20,315 bases of DNA from contig JAJYRY010000007.1 in assembly GCA_021793855.1 (NCBI GenBank), positions 1-20,315 on the forward strand. The letters are read 5' to 3'. This document shows, in pieces, positions 5,556 to 14,900 of the stretch (the stretch's first letter is position 1; the number at the start of each line of letters is the position of its first letter). The position numbers and the translations under genes are program-made. This DNA is from Thermoplasmata archaeon. GTDB taxonomy: Archaea > Thermoplasmatota > Thermoplasmata > Thermoplasmatales > GCA-001856825. The notes beneath the pieces are model-generated. The model ran no database searches and was not told the DNA's origin. It saw only the letters and a list, made by a program, of their open reading frames with translations.

Positions 5556-8150
5556 TCACTTCTTGAACTTCAGATACTTGCCACTCCTAACGTATCGTCC
5601 TTCTCTCACAAAAAGGCTTCTGTTCTCGCGTTTGTTCGAGAGGGCTAGGACCACGCCCAGAATTCCGACTGCAACAGCCCCTATTATTCCGATGAGCAAG
5701 AAGTTTGGTGGTACCAGAGAGGCCACTGCAGATGCAGATTTACCGGATACGATTAGAACTCCGGTTACGTGTGAGCCAGTATAGCCAAATGGAGGATGGA
5801 TAGTATAATTGTATGTGCCGTTCGGTTCGTGGAAGATGACAAAACTTTTCGTAGTGTTGACTGTAACGTAGACAGGAATGTGGTTGAATGTACTGCCATG
5901 GAGTGTTACAGACCATTGTTTCCCTGAGGTAATTCCCGACTGAGTTATGTTGATCAGATAGGTTACCATGATCCACTTGACTGGCTGAACCACAGAGCTT
6001 CCGTTAACGGTCACATTCCCGAGGTAATCAGTCGTGGAAAAGCCAGAAAGAGATTGGATTGAATATTCATAGCTCCCGTTGTTCAGTTTGAAGTTTATGC
6101 TATCATTTGTGGAAATTCTGGTTACATTGTTTATAGTAATTGACCAGAAAGTTCCGTTCGTTAAGCCAGTCTCAGAGAATGTCAACGAGTAAGTCACAAG
6201 GATGAAAGTCACTTGAACTGGAAACCTAGACGAGTTTGGCACGAACGATCCCTCAAATGGGTTAGGGCGATACAGTTTGTTGCCGCTTGAGATGACGTAG
6301 GAGTAAGTTCCATTTATCTCGACGAATGAAATCTTTCCTTCCGATGATGAGTAGCTTCCACCCGAACTTACATTCACGTACCACGTATTTCCGTAGGGCA
6401 GTTTTTGTTCCTCGAAAGTGACATTCATGAGTTCATTGAATACTATTGTTAGGCCATTTAGATTGGAGCCGCTGACAGTGAACGAGCCTGATTCAGTAAC
6501 CGTGGAAGGAATGTACCATTTGGTGCTAGCTGAGACAGAATATGAATAAGTTTGATTTGGTTCCCAGAATGTTATAGTGTTTGTGGAAGAGACAAAAGTT
6601 TGGATGTTGGATATGTTAAGATACCACCTTATTGAGGAGGATGGAATCGGAAGGCCAGTTTCAACGAAAGTAATCTGGTAAAGCCGAAGGAACCGGACCG
6701 CCTCAGAAACCGCATTGCCCGAAACGGTGAAATTGCCGGTCGAGGGAGACGGGCCGAACGTTTGGACTCCACTTGTGATGTTGTAGCCGTAGGTCCCATT
6801 GGGCAAATTGAGTGTGATCGTCGGCGAGAACGAAGAGCCTGAGCCGTTGCTGTATCCAGAAGCTGCATTCCCCATGGCTCTTAGGAACCACTCCGTGTTG
6901 GCGGGGAGTCCGCTTTCAGAGAATTCTACTGGATACAATTTCAGGGAAAATACGATGGAGACGTTGATAGACTTTCCGTTTACCTGAACATTTTCCGAGA
7001 AGGGTGTAGGGTAATATTCTTTGAATCCTGTTGCGATTGAAACAGAATAAGTGTCGTTGTACAATTTCGCAACTATGGCATTCGAGCTGGAAGATAGAGA
7101 GGTTTGACCTGTAATGTTCACGTACCAAATCGTTTTCAAAGGAAGCCCTGTTTCTGTGAATGTCACAGAATACAGAACGGGATTGAAGGTGATTAGAAAC
7201 GATTGGTTATTGCCATCCACAATGATATTGAAATACGATTGACTGGGAGTGTAGACCTTGTTACCTGTTGCAATGGTGATGGTGTAAGTTCCGTTAGGTT
7301 CACCGAAAACTATGGAACTCCCCACAGCAGAATGAGTCTGGCCATTTGTGAGGTTTGCATACCACTTTGTATTTACCGGGAGCCCTGACTCTTCAAAAAT
7401 AACGAAATAGGTCTTGAACACAGCTGTAATGGTGCTAATGCTAGAAGAAACGGCCGTAGGCGGACTTGGAGATCCATTAATAGTTCCCGTATCCGTCACG
7501 GATACGTTGACGTAATATGTGGCGTTTCCTGCAGGAGTTAGGGAGTAGGTGGAGGCTGTAGTCGAAGTCTTAGTCCCGTTCAGGAACCAGAGGTAGGAAT
7601 AGGACCCCGTACCTCCAGAGGGAGTTGCTGTGAAAGTGATTTTTGTTCCCACGTTCACCTTCTCACTGCCTGGAGAAATGCTCACGGAAACTGCGCTGTC
7701 TACTGTGACTGTAACTACAGATGACTTAACGGTAGTTCCACTATTCGTGACGGTCACATACACAGTGTTAGATCCAGTAGAACTTGGATCGAAGGTGTAG
7801 GTACTGCTGTTCGTCCCAACGGAGTTTCCGTTCAGGAACCAGGCGTAAGTGTAAGTCAAACCCGACTGATTTGTTGTTACGCTAAAGTCCACCGACTGCC
7901 CAATATCGATCGTCGCACTAGTCGGTGAAATAGTGACTGAAAATGTGGAGAAGCTATGAATTCCAAGACCAGCACTACCTGAACGACCGGTGCTCATGCC
8001 CACGTAATTCACATTTGATGGAATCGGATTCTTAGTACCCCCGGAACCGTATGAATTTGCAATGCTAGAGAGTCCGGAAACCAATACTAAAGTAATCACT
8101 ATGAAAACAAACACTGTTTGTTTCCACCTGGCGCTATATTCCGTCCTCAT
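5556..8150 (-). CDS. Membrane-anchored surface protein: 2 PKD/Ig-like modules and 7 ESGLP repeats
   Basis: The 864-residue product is extracellular and probably held in the membrane. Residues 9-31 form the signal or N-terminal membrane helix (QTVFVFIVITLVLVSG). Two PKD/Ig-like modules follow at about 70-152 and 155-245. Then come seven repeats of about 75-85 residues up to about 812, of the type YxVTFxExGLPxxTxWYVN...NGTYxYxI...VxGxxxxxxVxF. The closing helix is NFLLIGIIGAVAVGILGVV (from 816), followed by a basic tail containing SLFVREGRYV. Asn-X-Ser/Thr sequons are frequent, fitting heavy glycosylation. These repeats are abundant in Thermoplasmata surface proteins; their function is not established. 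A longer reading from TTG 8168 would add six residues before the signal sequence; ATG 8150 fits better. A TATA-like element at 8181-8192 predicts a very short leader. The C-terminal half is paralogous to that of the giant protein upstream. Confidence 0.88.
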   Translation of the reverse strand: MRTEYSARWKQTVFVFIVITLVLVSGLSSIANSYGSGGTKNPIPSNVNYVGMSTGRSGSAGLGIHSFSTFSVTISPTSATIDIGQSVDFSVTTNQSGLTYTYAWFLNGNSVGTNSSTYTFDPSSTGSNTVYVTVTNSGTTVKSSVVTVTVDSAVSVSISPGSEKVNVGTKITFTATPSGGTGSYSYLWFLNGTKTSTTASTYSLTPAGNATYYVNVSVTDTGTINGSPSPPTAVSSSISTITAVFKTYFVIFEESGLPVNTKWYANLTNGQTHSAVGSSIVFGEPNGTYTITIATGNKVYTPSQSYFNIIVDGNNQSFLITFNPVLYSVTFTETGLPLKTIWYVNITGQTSLSSSSNAIVAKLYNDTYSVSIATGFKEYYPTPFSENVQVNGKSINVSIVFSLKLYPVEFSESGLPANTEWFLRAMGNAASGYSNGSGSSFSPTITLNLPNGTYGYNITSGVQTFGPSPSTGNFTVSGNAVSEAVRFLRLYQITFVETGLPIPSSSIRWYLNISNIQTFVSSTNTITFWEPNQTYSYSVSASTKWYIPSTVTESGSFTVSGSNLNGLTIVFNELMNVTFEEQKLPYGNTWYVNVSSGGSYSSSEGKISFVEINGTYSYVISSGNKLYRPNPFEGSFVPNSSRFPVQVTFILVTYSLTFSETGLTNGTFWSITINNVTRISTNDSINFKLNNGSYEYSIQSLSGFSTTDYLGNVTVNGSSVVQPVKWIMVTYLINITQSGITSGKQWSVTLHGSTFNHIPVYVTVNTTKSFVIFHEPNGTYNYTIHPPFGYTGSHVTGVLIVSGKSASAVASLVPPNFLLIGIIGAVAVGILGVVLALSNKRENRSLFVREGRYVRSGKYLKFKK

Positions 8151-8180
8151 AGCAACATTTGCCCACAAAATATCTTGATG

Positions 8181-8192
8181 TATTTAATAATT
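8181..8192 (-). promoter_or_regulatory. TATA-like element of the 864-residue surface protein gene
   Basis: The minus strand reads AATTATTAAATA about 35 bases before ATG 8150, predicting a leader of about ten bases. It lies in the 174-base gap after the giant gene, so the two surface genes can be transcribed separately. Confidence 0.4.
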
Positions 8193-8324
8193 ATTTCTAC
8201 ATTCTTGTTCAGTTCTCGAACGCATGAAGTTTCTTCCTTTCTACCTCTTGCAAATCTTGAAGACAGATTCTCTCTAAAGAATTGGGTTAATTGAAAATGG
8301 CGAAGTGAGTGCAAATGAAACATT

Positions 8325-11300
8325 TCACCTCTTCTTCTTGGTGCGCCCAATCTTGAGGAATCTCCCTTCCCTCTTGAAAAGGCTCTTCTTGTTGCCAATG
8401 TAAAGCAACAGAAAAACAACAATCACTATCGCCAAGGCAACGGTGACGATCCACAACAGGAGGTAGTTCGGAAGGGCCGCTATCTTCAGGTTAGTCGAGA
8501 CAGCGCTCCCAGCTACTAGAATGGTCGACTTGGCGGGAGTAGCCTTGTACCCGTTGGGAAGAGTGACAACATAAGAATAAGTACCATTGGTGACGTTGAA
8601 AGTTATTGAGCTGGAAGTGGAGTTGAAGGTCTGGTTGATTTCCTGTCCTCCCTGTTTAGTGGTCAAAGTGACAGACCAAGTGGCTCCCGCGGCCAGACCG
8701 GATTCTGATATGGTTATCGGGTATGTCACGGCTGTCCATGTCACATACTCTTTAAAATCGCTCCCGTTGACAACAACGGTCACATTGTACTCCTGAGTCC
8801 GAAATCCTGGGATTCCTCCAATTATGAATTCATATGTTCCATTAACTTCTTTGAAGTACTTAGGACCAGATGAGGAATTGTTGTTATTTCCAAGGAATAC
8901 ACTCCATACTGTCCCTGTAGGCAGACCACTCTCTATGAAAGAAACATTATAGTAGAACGGGGAAAATGTAACATGCTCCACTGCCGATTGACCATTGACT
9001 GTGAGAGTCCCGCCGGGAGAATAGAATGTCTTGTCGGCTGTGGCTACAGTATAATAATAGGTTCCATTTGGGAGCTCCACACTAATGCTTTGACTACCTG
9101 AAGAGTATGCCTGTCCATTCGAAAGGTTTACGAACCATAAATAACCGCTTGGAAGAACCGACGATGGAGACTGTTCAAATATGACTGTATAAGTCAGGAG
9201 AGTGAAGTTGACATTTTCTGAGACAGGACCTCCTGAAACAATAAAAGATGACGAATATACCACCGGCTTGTACTGTTTGTTCAAAACGGCTAAGGTGTAG
9301 TGATATGTGTTGTTCATCTCCGAAAATGTTAGAACGCTCTGCGTCGTAGAATAGGACTGACCGTTAGACATATTCACGTACCATTCAGTACCAGACTTCA
9401 ACCCGTACTCTGAAAATGTCACCGCGTACACAACCGGCAGAAAGACCAGTGGCTGCGATATCTCTGTCCCATTCACCACAAATATACCGGTGATCTGTGA
9501 AGACGGCTTGAAGGACTTGTTGCTGGTTGAAATGCTGTAATAATAGGTACCGTTCGGTTCAAGGAAAGATAGATTAGCTGAAGAGGAGGTATAGGAGTAT
9601 CCTCCTGAAATATTCAGAAACCATTTCGCTCCAGTCGGAAGCCCGGTTTCGGTGAAACTCACGCCGTAGATGACCTTTGCGAGTACTGTGACGCTTAATA
9701 TGTTGGAATGGACGTAAGCAGGATCTGTTTTAGTATCCGTCACATTCACATAGAATAGATAAATACCCGGTGTGGTTGCGGATGAGGTCAGGAAGTCATA
9801 GGTAGCGTTGGTGGCTCCTGGAATCATTACGAATGAGCTAGTTCCCGGTAGCTGTTGGAACCACTGATATGAGAAAGTCCCAGTTCCACCGCTGACTGAT
9901 ACATTGAGTACCGATGAGTTACCCCTGTTGATCACTGAAGAGAGGGGGTTAGAGAGTGAAAGAGAACTGGACAACTGATAATTGACGATGAAGGTCGAAG
10001 TGATTGACGCGGTAACACCCCTCGCATCGGTGACCATGAATTTCACGGAATAATTTCCTTCAGTTGTAAATGTTATGGAAGAACCAGAGATCGTATAATC
10101 ACCCGATGCAGAATTACCCGAAGGATAAAGAGTGACCAACCACGAATACTGGTAAGGTGTAGTTCCACCTGCAACGTTTCCGTAGATCGTCTGGCCGACG
10201 TCCGTCTCAATAGTACCAGCCACCTGGAACGAGACCTTCGGGAGTGGATTGACCACAACCGTGATCGGAGATGCGGAAGCTGTCGAGGTGCCCTGACTCA
10301 CGTTCAGATATATCTTGTACAATCCGGGGTTGGACACGTTCAGAGTGTAGGAGCTGGAAGTTCCGACAGTACCCGAAACTCCACTTATCCCCCAAGAATA
10401 GCTGTAAGACCCGCTACCTCCAGTTACGGTCGCCTGGAACACCTGAGCGTGGTTTACATCTAGAGCGGTGATACCTGAACTTGGATAGGAAGATATCGAA
10501 GCAGTCAGGCTGATAACTGCAGTTACTTCGACATTATAGTTGGATGATGTGGCTTGAGAGAAAGAGTCCTTTACTGTTGCACTTACCGTATAGTTCCCCG
10601 ACTTGCTGAACGTCAGCTGGTTTCCGGAAGTGGAATAGTCTCCGGCTGCAGATCCCCCGCCTTTAAGTGTAACGGACCACGTGTAAGTGTAAGGCGATGT
10701 TCCGTACCCAGAGGTGACAGAAGCCGTGACGGGGTTTCCTATATTTGTTGTTGTTGGGCTTATGGATATCGAACCTGAGGAAATATCGTTATTCACCGTC
10801 ACTTCCTCGTAGGCAGATTGTGTATCTCCGACAACAGTATCCTTTACGTACAGAAACACATAAAACGTCCCTGTCGTATTGAAGTAAAAAGTGTGTGTCT
10901 GGGGGGATGACTGAGCGGTATAACCAGAACTCGGAGGTGAGGCGGTGGATGTATTTTGTTTCACCCATTGATATACATACGTACCACTTCCACCGGAATA
11001 GCTACCGGTGAATGACTGTGCCTGGCCCGCGTCTATCGTCGGGGAAGTCGCTGGGGAGGAGATCTTGACAATCACGAGGCTGCTTGAATAAATCTTGACC
11101 GTTGTGTTGTTGTAAGCAACTTTCCCATCAGCGTCTCTCACCTTCAGACTGACTGTGTAGTTGCCAGAGTTACTGAGACCGATCTGGTGTCCGTACCTTT
11201 CAAAGGAGGATAAAGAACTATTTTGGGGAGTTATGGTCCAGGTGTAGTTGTAAGGAGACGTACCATAGCCAGATTTAACTGTGGCGTTGATTAATCCATC

Positions 11301-11939
11301 TATGACAGTGGATGTCGGTGATATCATTATAGAGGCAGTGGTTGGAAGATTGTTTACATACACATTGACAGAGGTTGAGTAGCTTGCGGCAGAGTATGCA
11401 CTATCTGTGATCACAAGATAATAGGTATAATTGCCAGCTACTGTGGGTGTTAAGTGGAGTGAAGGAAGCGGCTGGCCGCTTGTAACTGTACCTGACGCTC
11501 CACTGATCTTGTCGCCACTCGCTGTCCCGTTGCGGTACCACTGATAGGAATAAGGAGCGGTACCGCCACTGATTGTGGGTGTTGATGTCAGGGTAGTACT
11601 GTTCCCGAGATCTAAGGAAGGGGGAGTAGCGGTAACCGTCGTAGATACAAGAAGGGGGGAATTTACGCTTATGGTGAGGCTCTCACTTGTCGTTGAGCCG
11701 AACTTATCGACTACCTTTATTGTTACAGAGAACGTTCCAGTGCCTTTAAACGTTATTACATTGTCGATGTAGCTAGAATTGCTACTACCGAGTTGATAGT
11801 TTTTGAAGCTGGTACTATTGGAGGAATATGCGATTGTCCACGTGAATGTGTAGGGCGGAGTCCCCGTTCCTGCTTGAACGTAAACCGCCCAGGAGGTATT
11901 TTCATCCAGTGTTATTGACGTTCCTTGGAAGGCATTAGA
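8325..11939 (-). CDS. Giant PKD surface protein, C-terminal part (after frameshift)
   Basis: This frame is open from stop 8325 up to and past an A10 run at 11940-11949. It has no ATG, GTG or TTG between the run and GTG 11414, and no signal peptide, so it is not an independent gene start. GTG 11414 falls inside a PKD module and is unlikely to be used. The roughly 1,204 residues contain about eight PKD/Ig-like modules. The two between 11415 and 11939 include GTSITLDENTSWAVYVQAG and GGTAPYSYQWYRNG and would be missed if the gene began at 11414. Five ESGLP repeats follow (SFTETGLPTGAKWFLN is the first), then the membrane helix NYLLLWIVTVALAIVIVVFL and a basic tail with SLFKREGRFLKIG. The module type continues from the 11912-18802 frame, so I read this as the downstream half of one gene. 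If the frame is never restored it is a dead remnant. Confidence 0.8.
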   Translation of the reverse strand, partial: SNAFQGTSITLDENTSWAVYVQAGTGTPPYTFTWTIAYSSNSTSFKNYQLGSSNSSYIDNVITFKGTGTFSVTIKVVDKFGSTTSESLTISVNSPLLVSTTVTATPPSLDLGNSTTLTSTPTISGGTAPYSYQWYRNGTASGDKISGASGTVTSGQPLPSLHLTPTVAGNYTYYLVITDSAYSAASYSTSVNVYVNNLPTTASIMISPTSTVIDGLINATVKSGYGTSPYNYTWTITPQNSSLSSFERYGHQIGLSNSGNYTVSLKVRDADGKVAYNNTTVKIYSSSLVIVKISSPATSPTIDAGQAQSFTGSYSGGSGTYVYQWVKQNTSTASPPSSGYTAQSSPQTHTFYFNTTGTFYVFLYVKDTVVGDTQSAYEEVTVNNDISSGSISISPTTTNIGNPVTASVTSGYGTSPYTYTWSVTLKGGGSAAGDYSTSGNQLTFSKSGNYTVSATVKDSFSQATSSNYNVEVTAVISLTASISSYPSSGITALDVNHAQVFQATVTGGSGSYSYSWGISGVSGTVGTSSSYTLNVSNPGLYKIYLNVSQGTSTASASPITVVVNPLPKVSFQVAGTIETDVGQTIYGNVAGGTTPYQYSWLVTLYPSGNSASGDYTISGSSITFTTEGNYSVKFMVTDARGVTASITSTFIVNYQLSSSLSLSNPLSSVINRGNSSVLNVSVSGGTGTFSYQWFQQLPGTSSFVMIPGATNATYDFLTSSATTPGIYLFYVNVTDTKTDPAYVHSNILSVTVLAKVIYGVSFTETGLPTGAKWFLNISGGYSYTSSSANLSFLEPNGTYYYSISTSNKSFKPSSQITGIFVVNGTEISQPLVFLPVVYAVTFSEYGLKSGTEWYVNMSNGQSYSTTQSVLTFSEMNNTYHYTLAVLNKQYKPVVYSSSFIVSGGPVSENVNFTLLTYTVIFEQSPSSVLPSGYLWFVNLSNGQAYSSGSQSISVELPNGTYYYTVATADKTFYSPGGTLTVNGQSAVEHVTFSPFYYNVSFIESGLPTGTVWSVFLGNNNNSSSGPKYFKEVNGTYEFIIGGIPGFRTQEYNVTVVVNGSDFKEYVTWTAVTYPITISESGLAAGATWSVTLTTKQGGQEINQTFNSTSSSITFNVTNGTYSYVVTLPNGYKATPAKSTILVAGSAVSTNLKIAALPNYLLLWIVTVALAIVIVVFLLLYIGNKKSLFKREGRFLKIGRTKKKR

Positions 11940-14900
11940 TTTTTTTTTTGCTCCTGAGCTAGTGTTTGATGGCCCTGCATCATTTGGGATGAAGTTTGTT
12001 GATTCGGTGATTGACCGGGTTGAAGGACTATGATTGGTGATGGGTTGACTGTTATGAGCACCGAGGATGATGCGACCACTCCTACGGCATCAACGATCGT
12101 CAGTGTTATGGTGAAATTACCCGTATTGTTGAATGTGAAAGTATTCCCAGATTGCGTTATACCCTGTGCTGATGGATATGACCAGATGTATGTATAGGGC
12201 TGGGTCCCGTTTGCAGTCGTGTTGGTAAAGGTAACGCTGTTGCCGGTGTCTATGGTAGTCTGGGAAGCCGGGGAAGCTGTTAGGGTTACCGTTGGAAGTG
12301 CATTGACCGTGACTGTTATAGAATTTGAAGATGACACAGCTTTGCCGAGGGAATCTGTGACCATGGAGGTTACCATATATTCACCAGTAAGTGAGAAAGT
12401 GATCACATTTCCGGTGACAGAATAAGCACCTATCTTGATTCCGCCCCCGATTGAGGTCACGGAATAGCTTATGGTATAAGGGGTCAATCCACCGGCAACT
12501 GAATTGGAGAACGTGACTGACTGTCCCTTGTCGATGATTGTCGGTGTAATTGAAGAAATCGTGATAGAAAGTTGAGAATTGACCGTTATGGTGGCAACAT
12601 TTGAGGCGCTGATTCCGTCTGCATCTATTATTGTCACAGTCGCAGAATAAGTACCGGCGGTATTGAAAGTGACCTGGTTTCCAGATGCGGAATAATCACC
12701 TGAAGCAGAACCTCCTGAAAGAGTCACGGACCATACGTACGTGAAAGGAGAGGTACCATATCCAGGCTGCATTGTCGCAGTTATAGGGCTGCCCACTTCC
12801 GTGGTTGTTGGCGAGATAGAGATCGCAGAAGATGCTGGAGGATTGGTAACAGTAACAGTAATGGGAGAGGATGTTCCGAATATCCCTGTGTTGCTAACCT
12901 CCGTTACAGTTACAACGAAGTGCCACTGGCCGATCGCAGTTAACGTGCCAGTATTGATATTTTCAGGCAGTGTACTGAACTGGTTCGTGGTAGCAACGAC
13001 TGAGTAGGTTGTAGAACCGGGCGATTCTTCCTTGAGTTGGGCAGTATAAGGTCCAGTCCCGCTGACAGCTGTTATGACGATATTAGTTGCTGTACCACTG
13101 TCCATAATTGGTGGCGCAGAAACGGTGACGTTCAGTGAAGAGTAAACGATGACGGGTTGAGTATTTACGGTAACTGCTGAAGATGCGAATCCGCTAGCTC
13201 CTAACGAGTCATTGAAATAGAGCTTTACTGTGAAACTTCCAGTGTTCTGGAAAGTGAACGTATTACCAGACTGAGTGATCCCCGCACTGCCTGGATATCC
13301 CCAACTATAAGTCATTGGTCCCGTGCCCCCAGAGGTTGTGTTGCTGAAAGTGACCGAATTGCCAGCATCGATACTTACTGTAGATGGAGAGATTGTAACT
13401 GATGGGATGTTATTGACAGTTATTGTTTTGGAAAGACTTGCTATTTCACCCGCCGAATCCTTCACTGTAACGGTTGCAGAATAAACACCGGCAGTGTTAA
13501 AGGTCGCACCGTTACCTGACGTGGTGTAATCCCCTGAGGCTGAGCCAGATGGGTAGAGCGTAATGGTCCAGCTGTATGAATAAGGTGATACTCCCGATCC
13601 GGTTGAAACTGAAGCCAAAATTGGATAGCCTACGTCAGTAGTTGTTGGAGTTATTGTTATAGATGATGATGTTAAGCTCCCTACCACCGTTACAACAACT
13701 GAAGCCGGAGTGCTCACGAATCCAGTTGAATCGACGACTGTGACATAGTAAGTGGTCGTGATAGATAGTGATGGGGTTGCGAACGGATTCCCGCTGTAAA
13801 CCAGATTGGAAAGCCCAGAGTCAGAATACCACTTGAACGAATACCCTGTCCTCGATCCTCCTGCGGCAGTTGCTGTAAGAGTCGCACTCTTGCCGCTTCC
13901 GATAGTAACGGGAAGCACCGTCACGCTTGGGTCGGAATTCACAGTGATTACCGCATTACTAGATTTTGCAGTGGGCGTGGGATTAGACCCAGAGATAACA
14001 CCGGTATCGGTGAAACTGAAATAATAAGTGTTGTTGGATTGAGGACTAAACTTGTATGACGGTGTCTTTCCTATTCCAGAGCTTACCAACGTTCCAGAAG
14101 CGGTATAAAGAGACCACGAAAAGCTGGAGGAACCGCCAGTTATCGCGGATGTCAGGGTTATTGATTTTCCAAGGTCTATCATTGTAGACACGGGTTGGAT
14201 CGAGATAGAGGGGGGGGCATAGACGGTAACAGTAATTGGACCAGAAGTGGACAGGAGACCATCGTAGGAGGAAATTGTAAGGTAGAAAACATAGGTCCCC
14301 TTCCCCGCCGGTGTGAATGAGTTAGTAATGACAGTCCCAGAAACAGCCCCACCTGATTTGCCAATTGTTGATGTGCTGGATGTGCCGTTAAGGTACCATT
14401 GATAGCTATAAGGTGAAATCCCTCCACTTATGGTCGGTGTGACGCTGAGAGTTACACTCTCCCCAAGGTCTAGGTAGCCGCTCCCTGATGAGGGCGTGTT
14501 GTAACTGAAAGATACACTCAGGGTTGCTGTATGTACTTGCACCGTTACTGTCGCGGAAATGGTGTATGGTAAAGTGGTTCCGGTGTCTGTCACGTTTAAC
14601 CAAATTGTATAGCTGCCTACTGTTGATTCAATGAAATCGTAGGAATTCGAAACGCTTACCAGATTAGAACTTCCACCCAAGGTCCAGGAGTATGAAAATT
14701 GACCGCTACCTCCCGATGTTGTGGAAGTGAAAACCTGAGACTGTCCCAATGGAACCGTCGCTGATGACGGGCTTATACTTACTGTGAGTGCGGGATCCAC
14801 CGTGATTGCGACAGTGGCAGAGTTCAACTTCGCAGCAGGCGAAGCCGTTTGGGCAACCCCGGTGTCCGTGAATTTGAAGTAGTATGAATTAGTAGCTGCA

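Noticed and set aside
8151..8168. Extension of the 864-residue surface protein to TTG 8168
   Set aside because: ATG 8150 gives a normal signal sequence and fits the upstream TATA-like element.
11412..11414. GTG 11414 as the start of an independent gene
   Set aside because: It falls within a PKD module, lacks a signal peptide, and the same frame carries homologous modules upstream to the A10 run.
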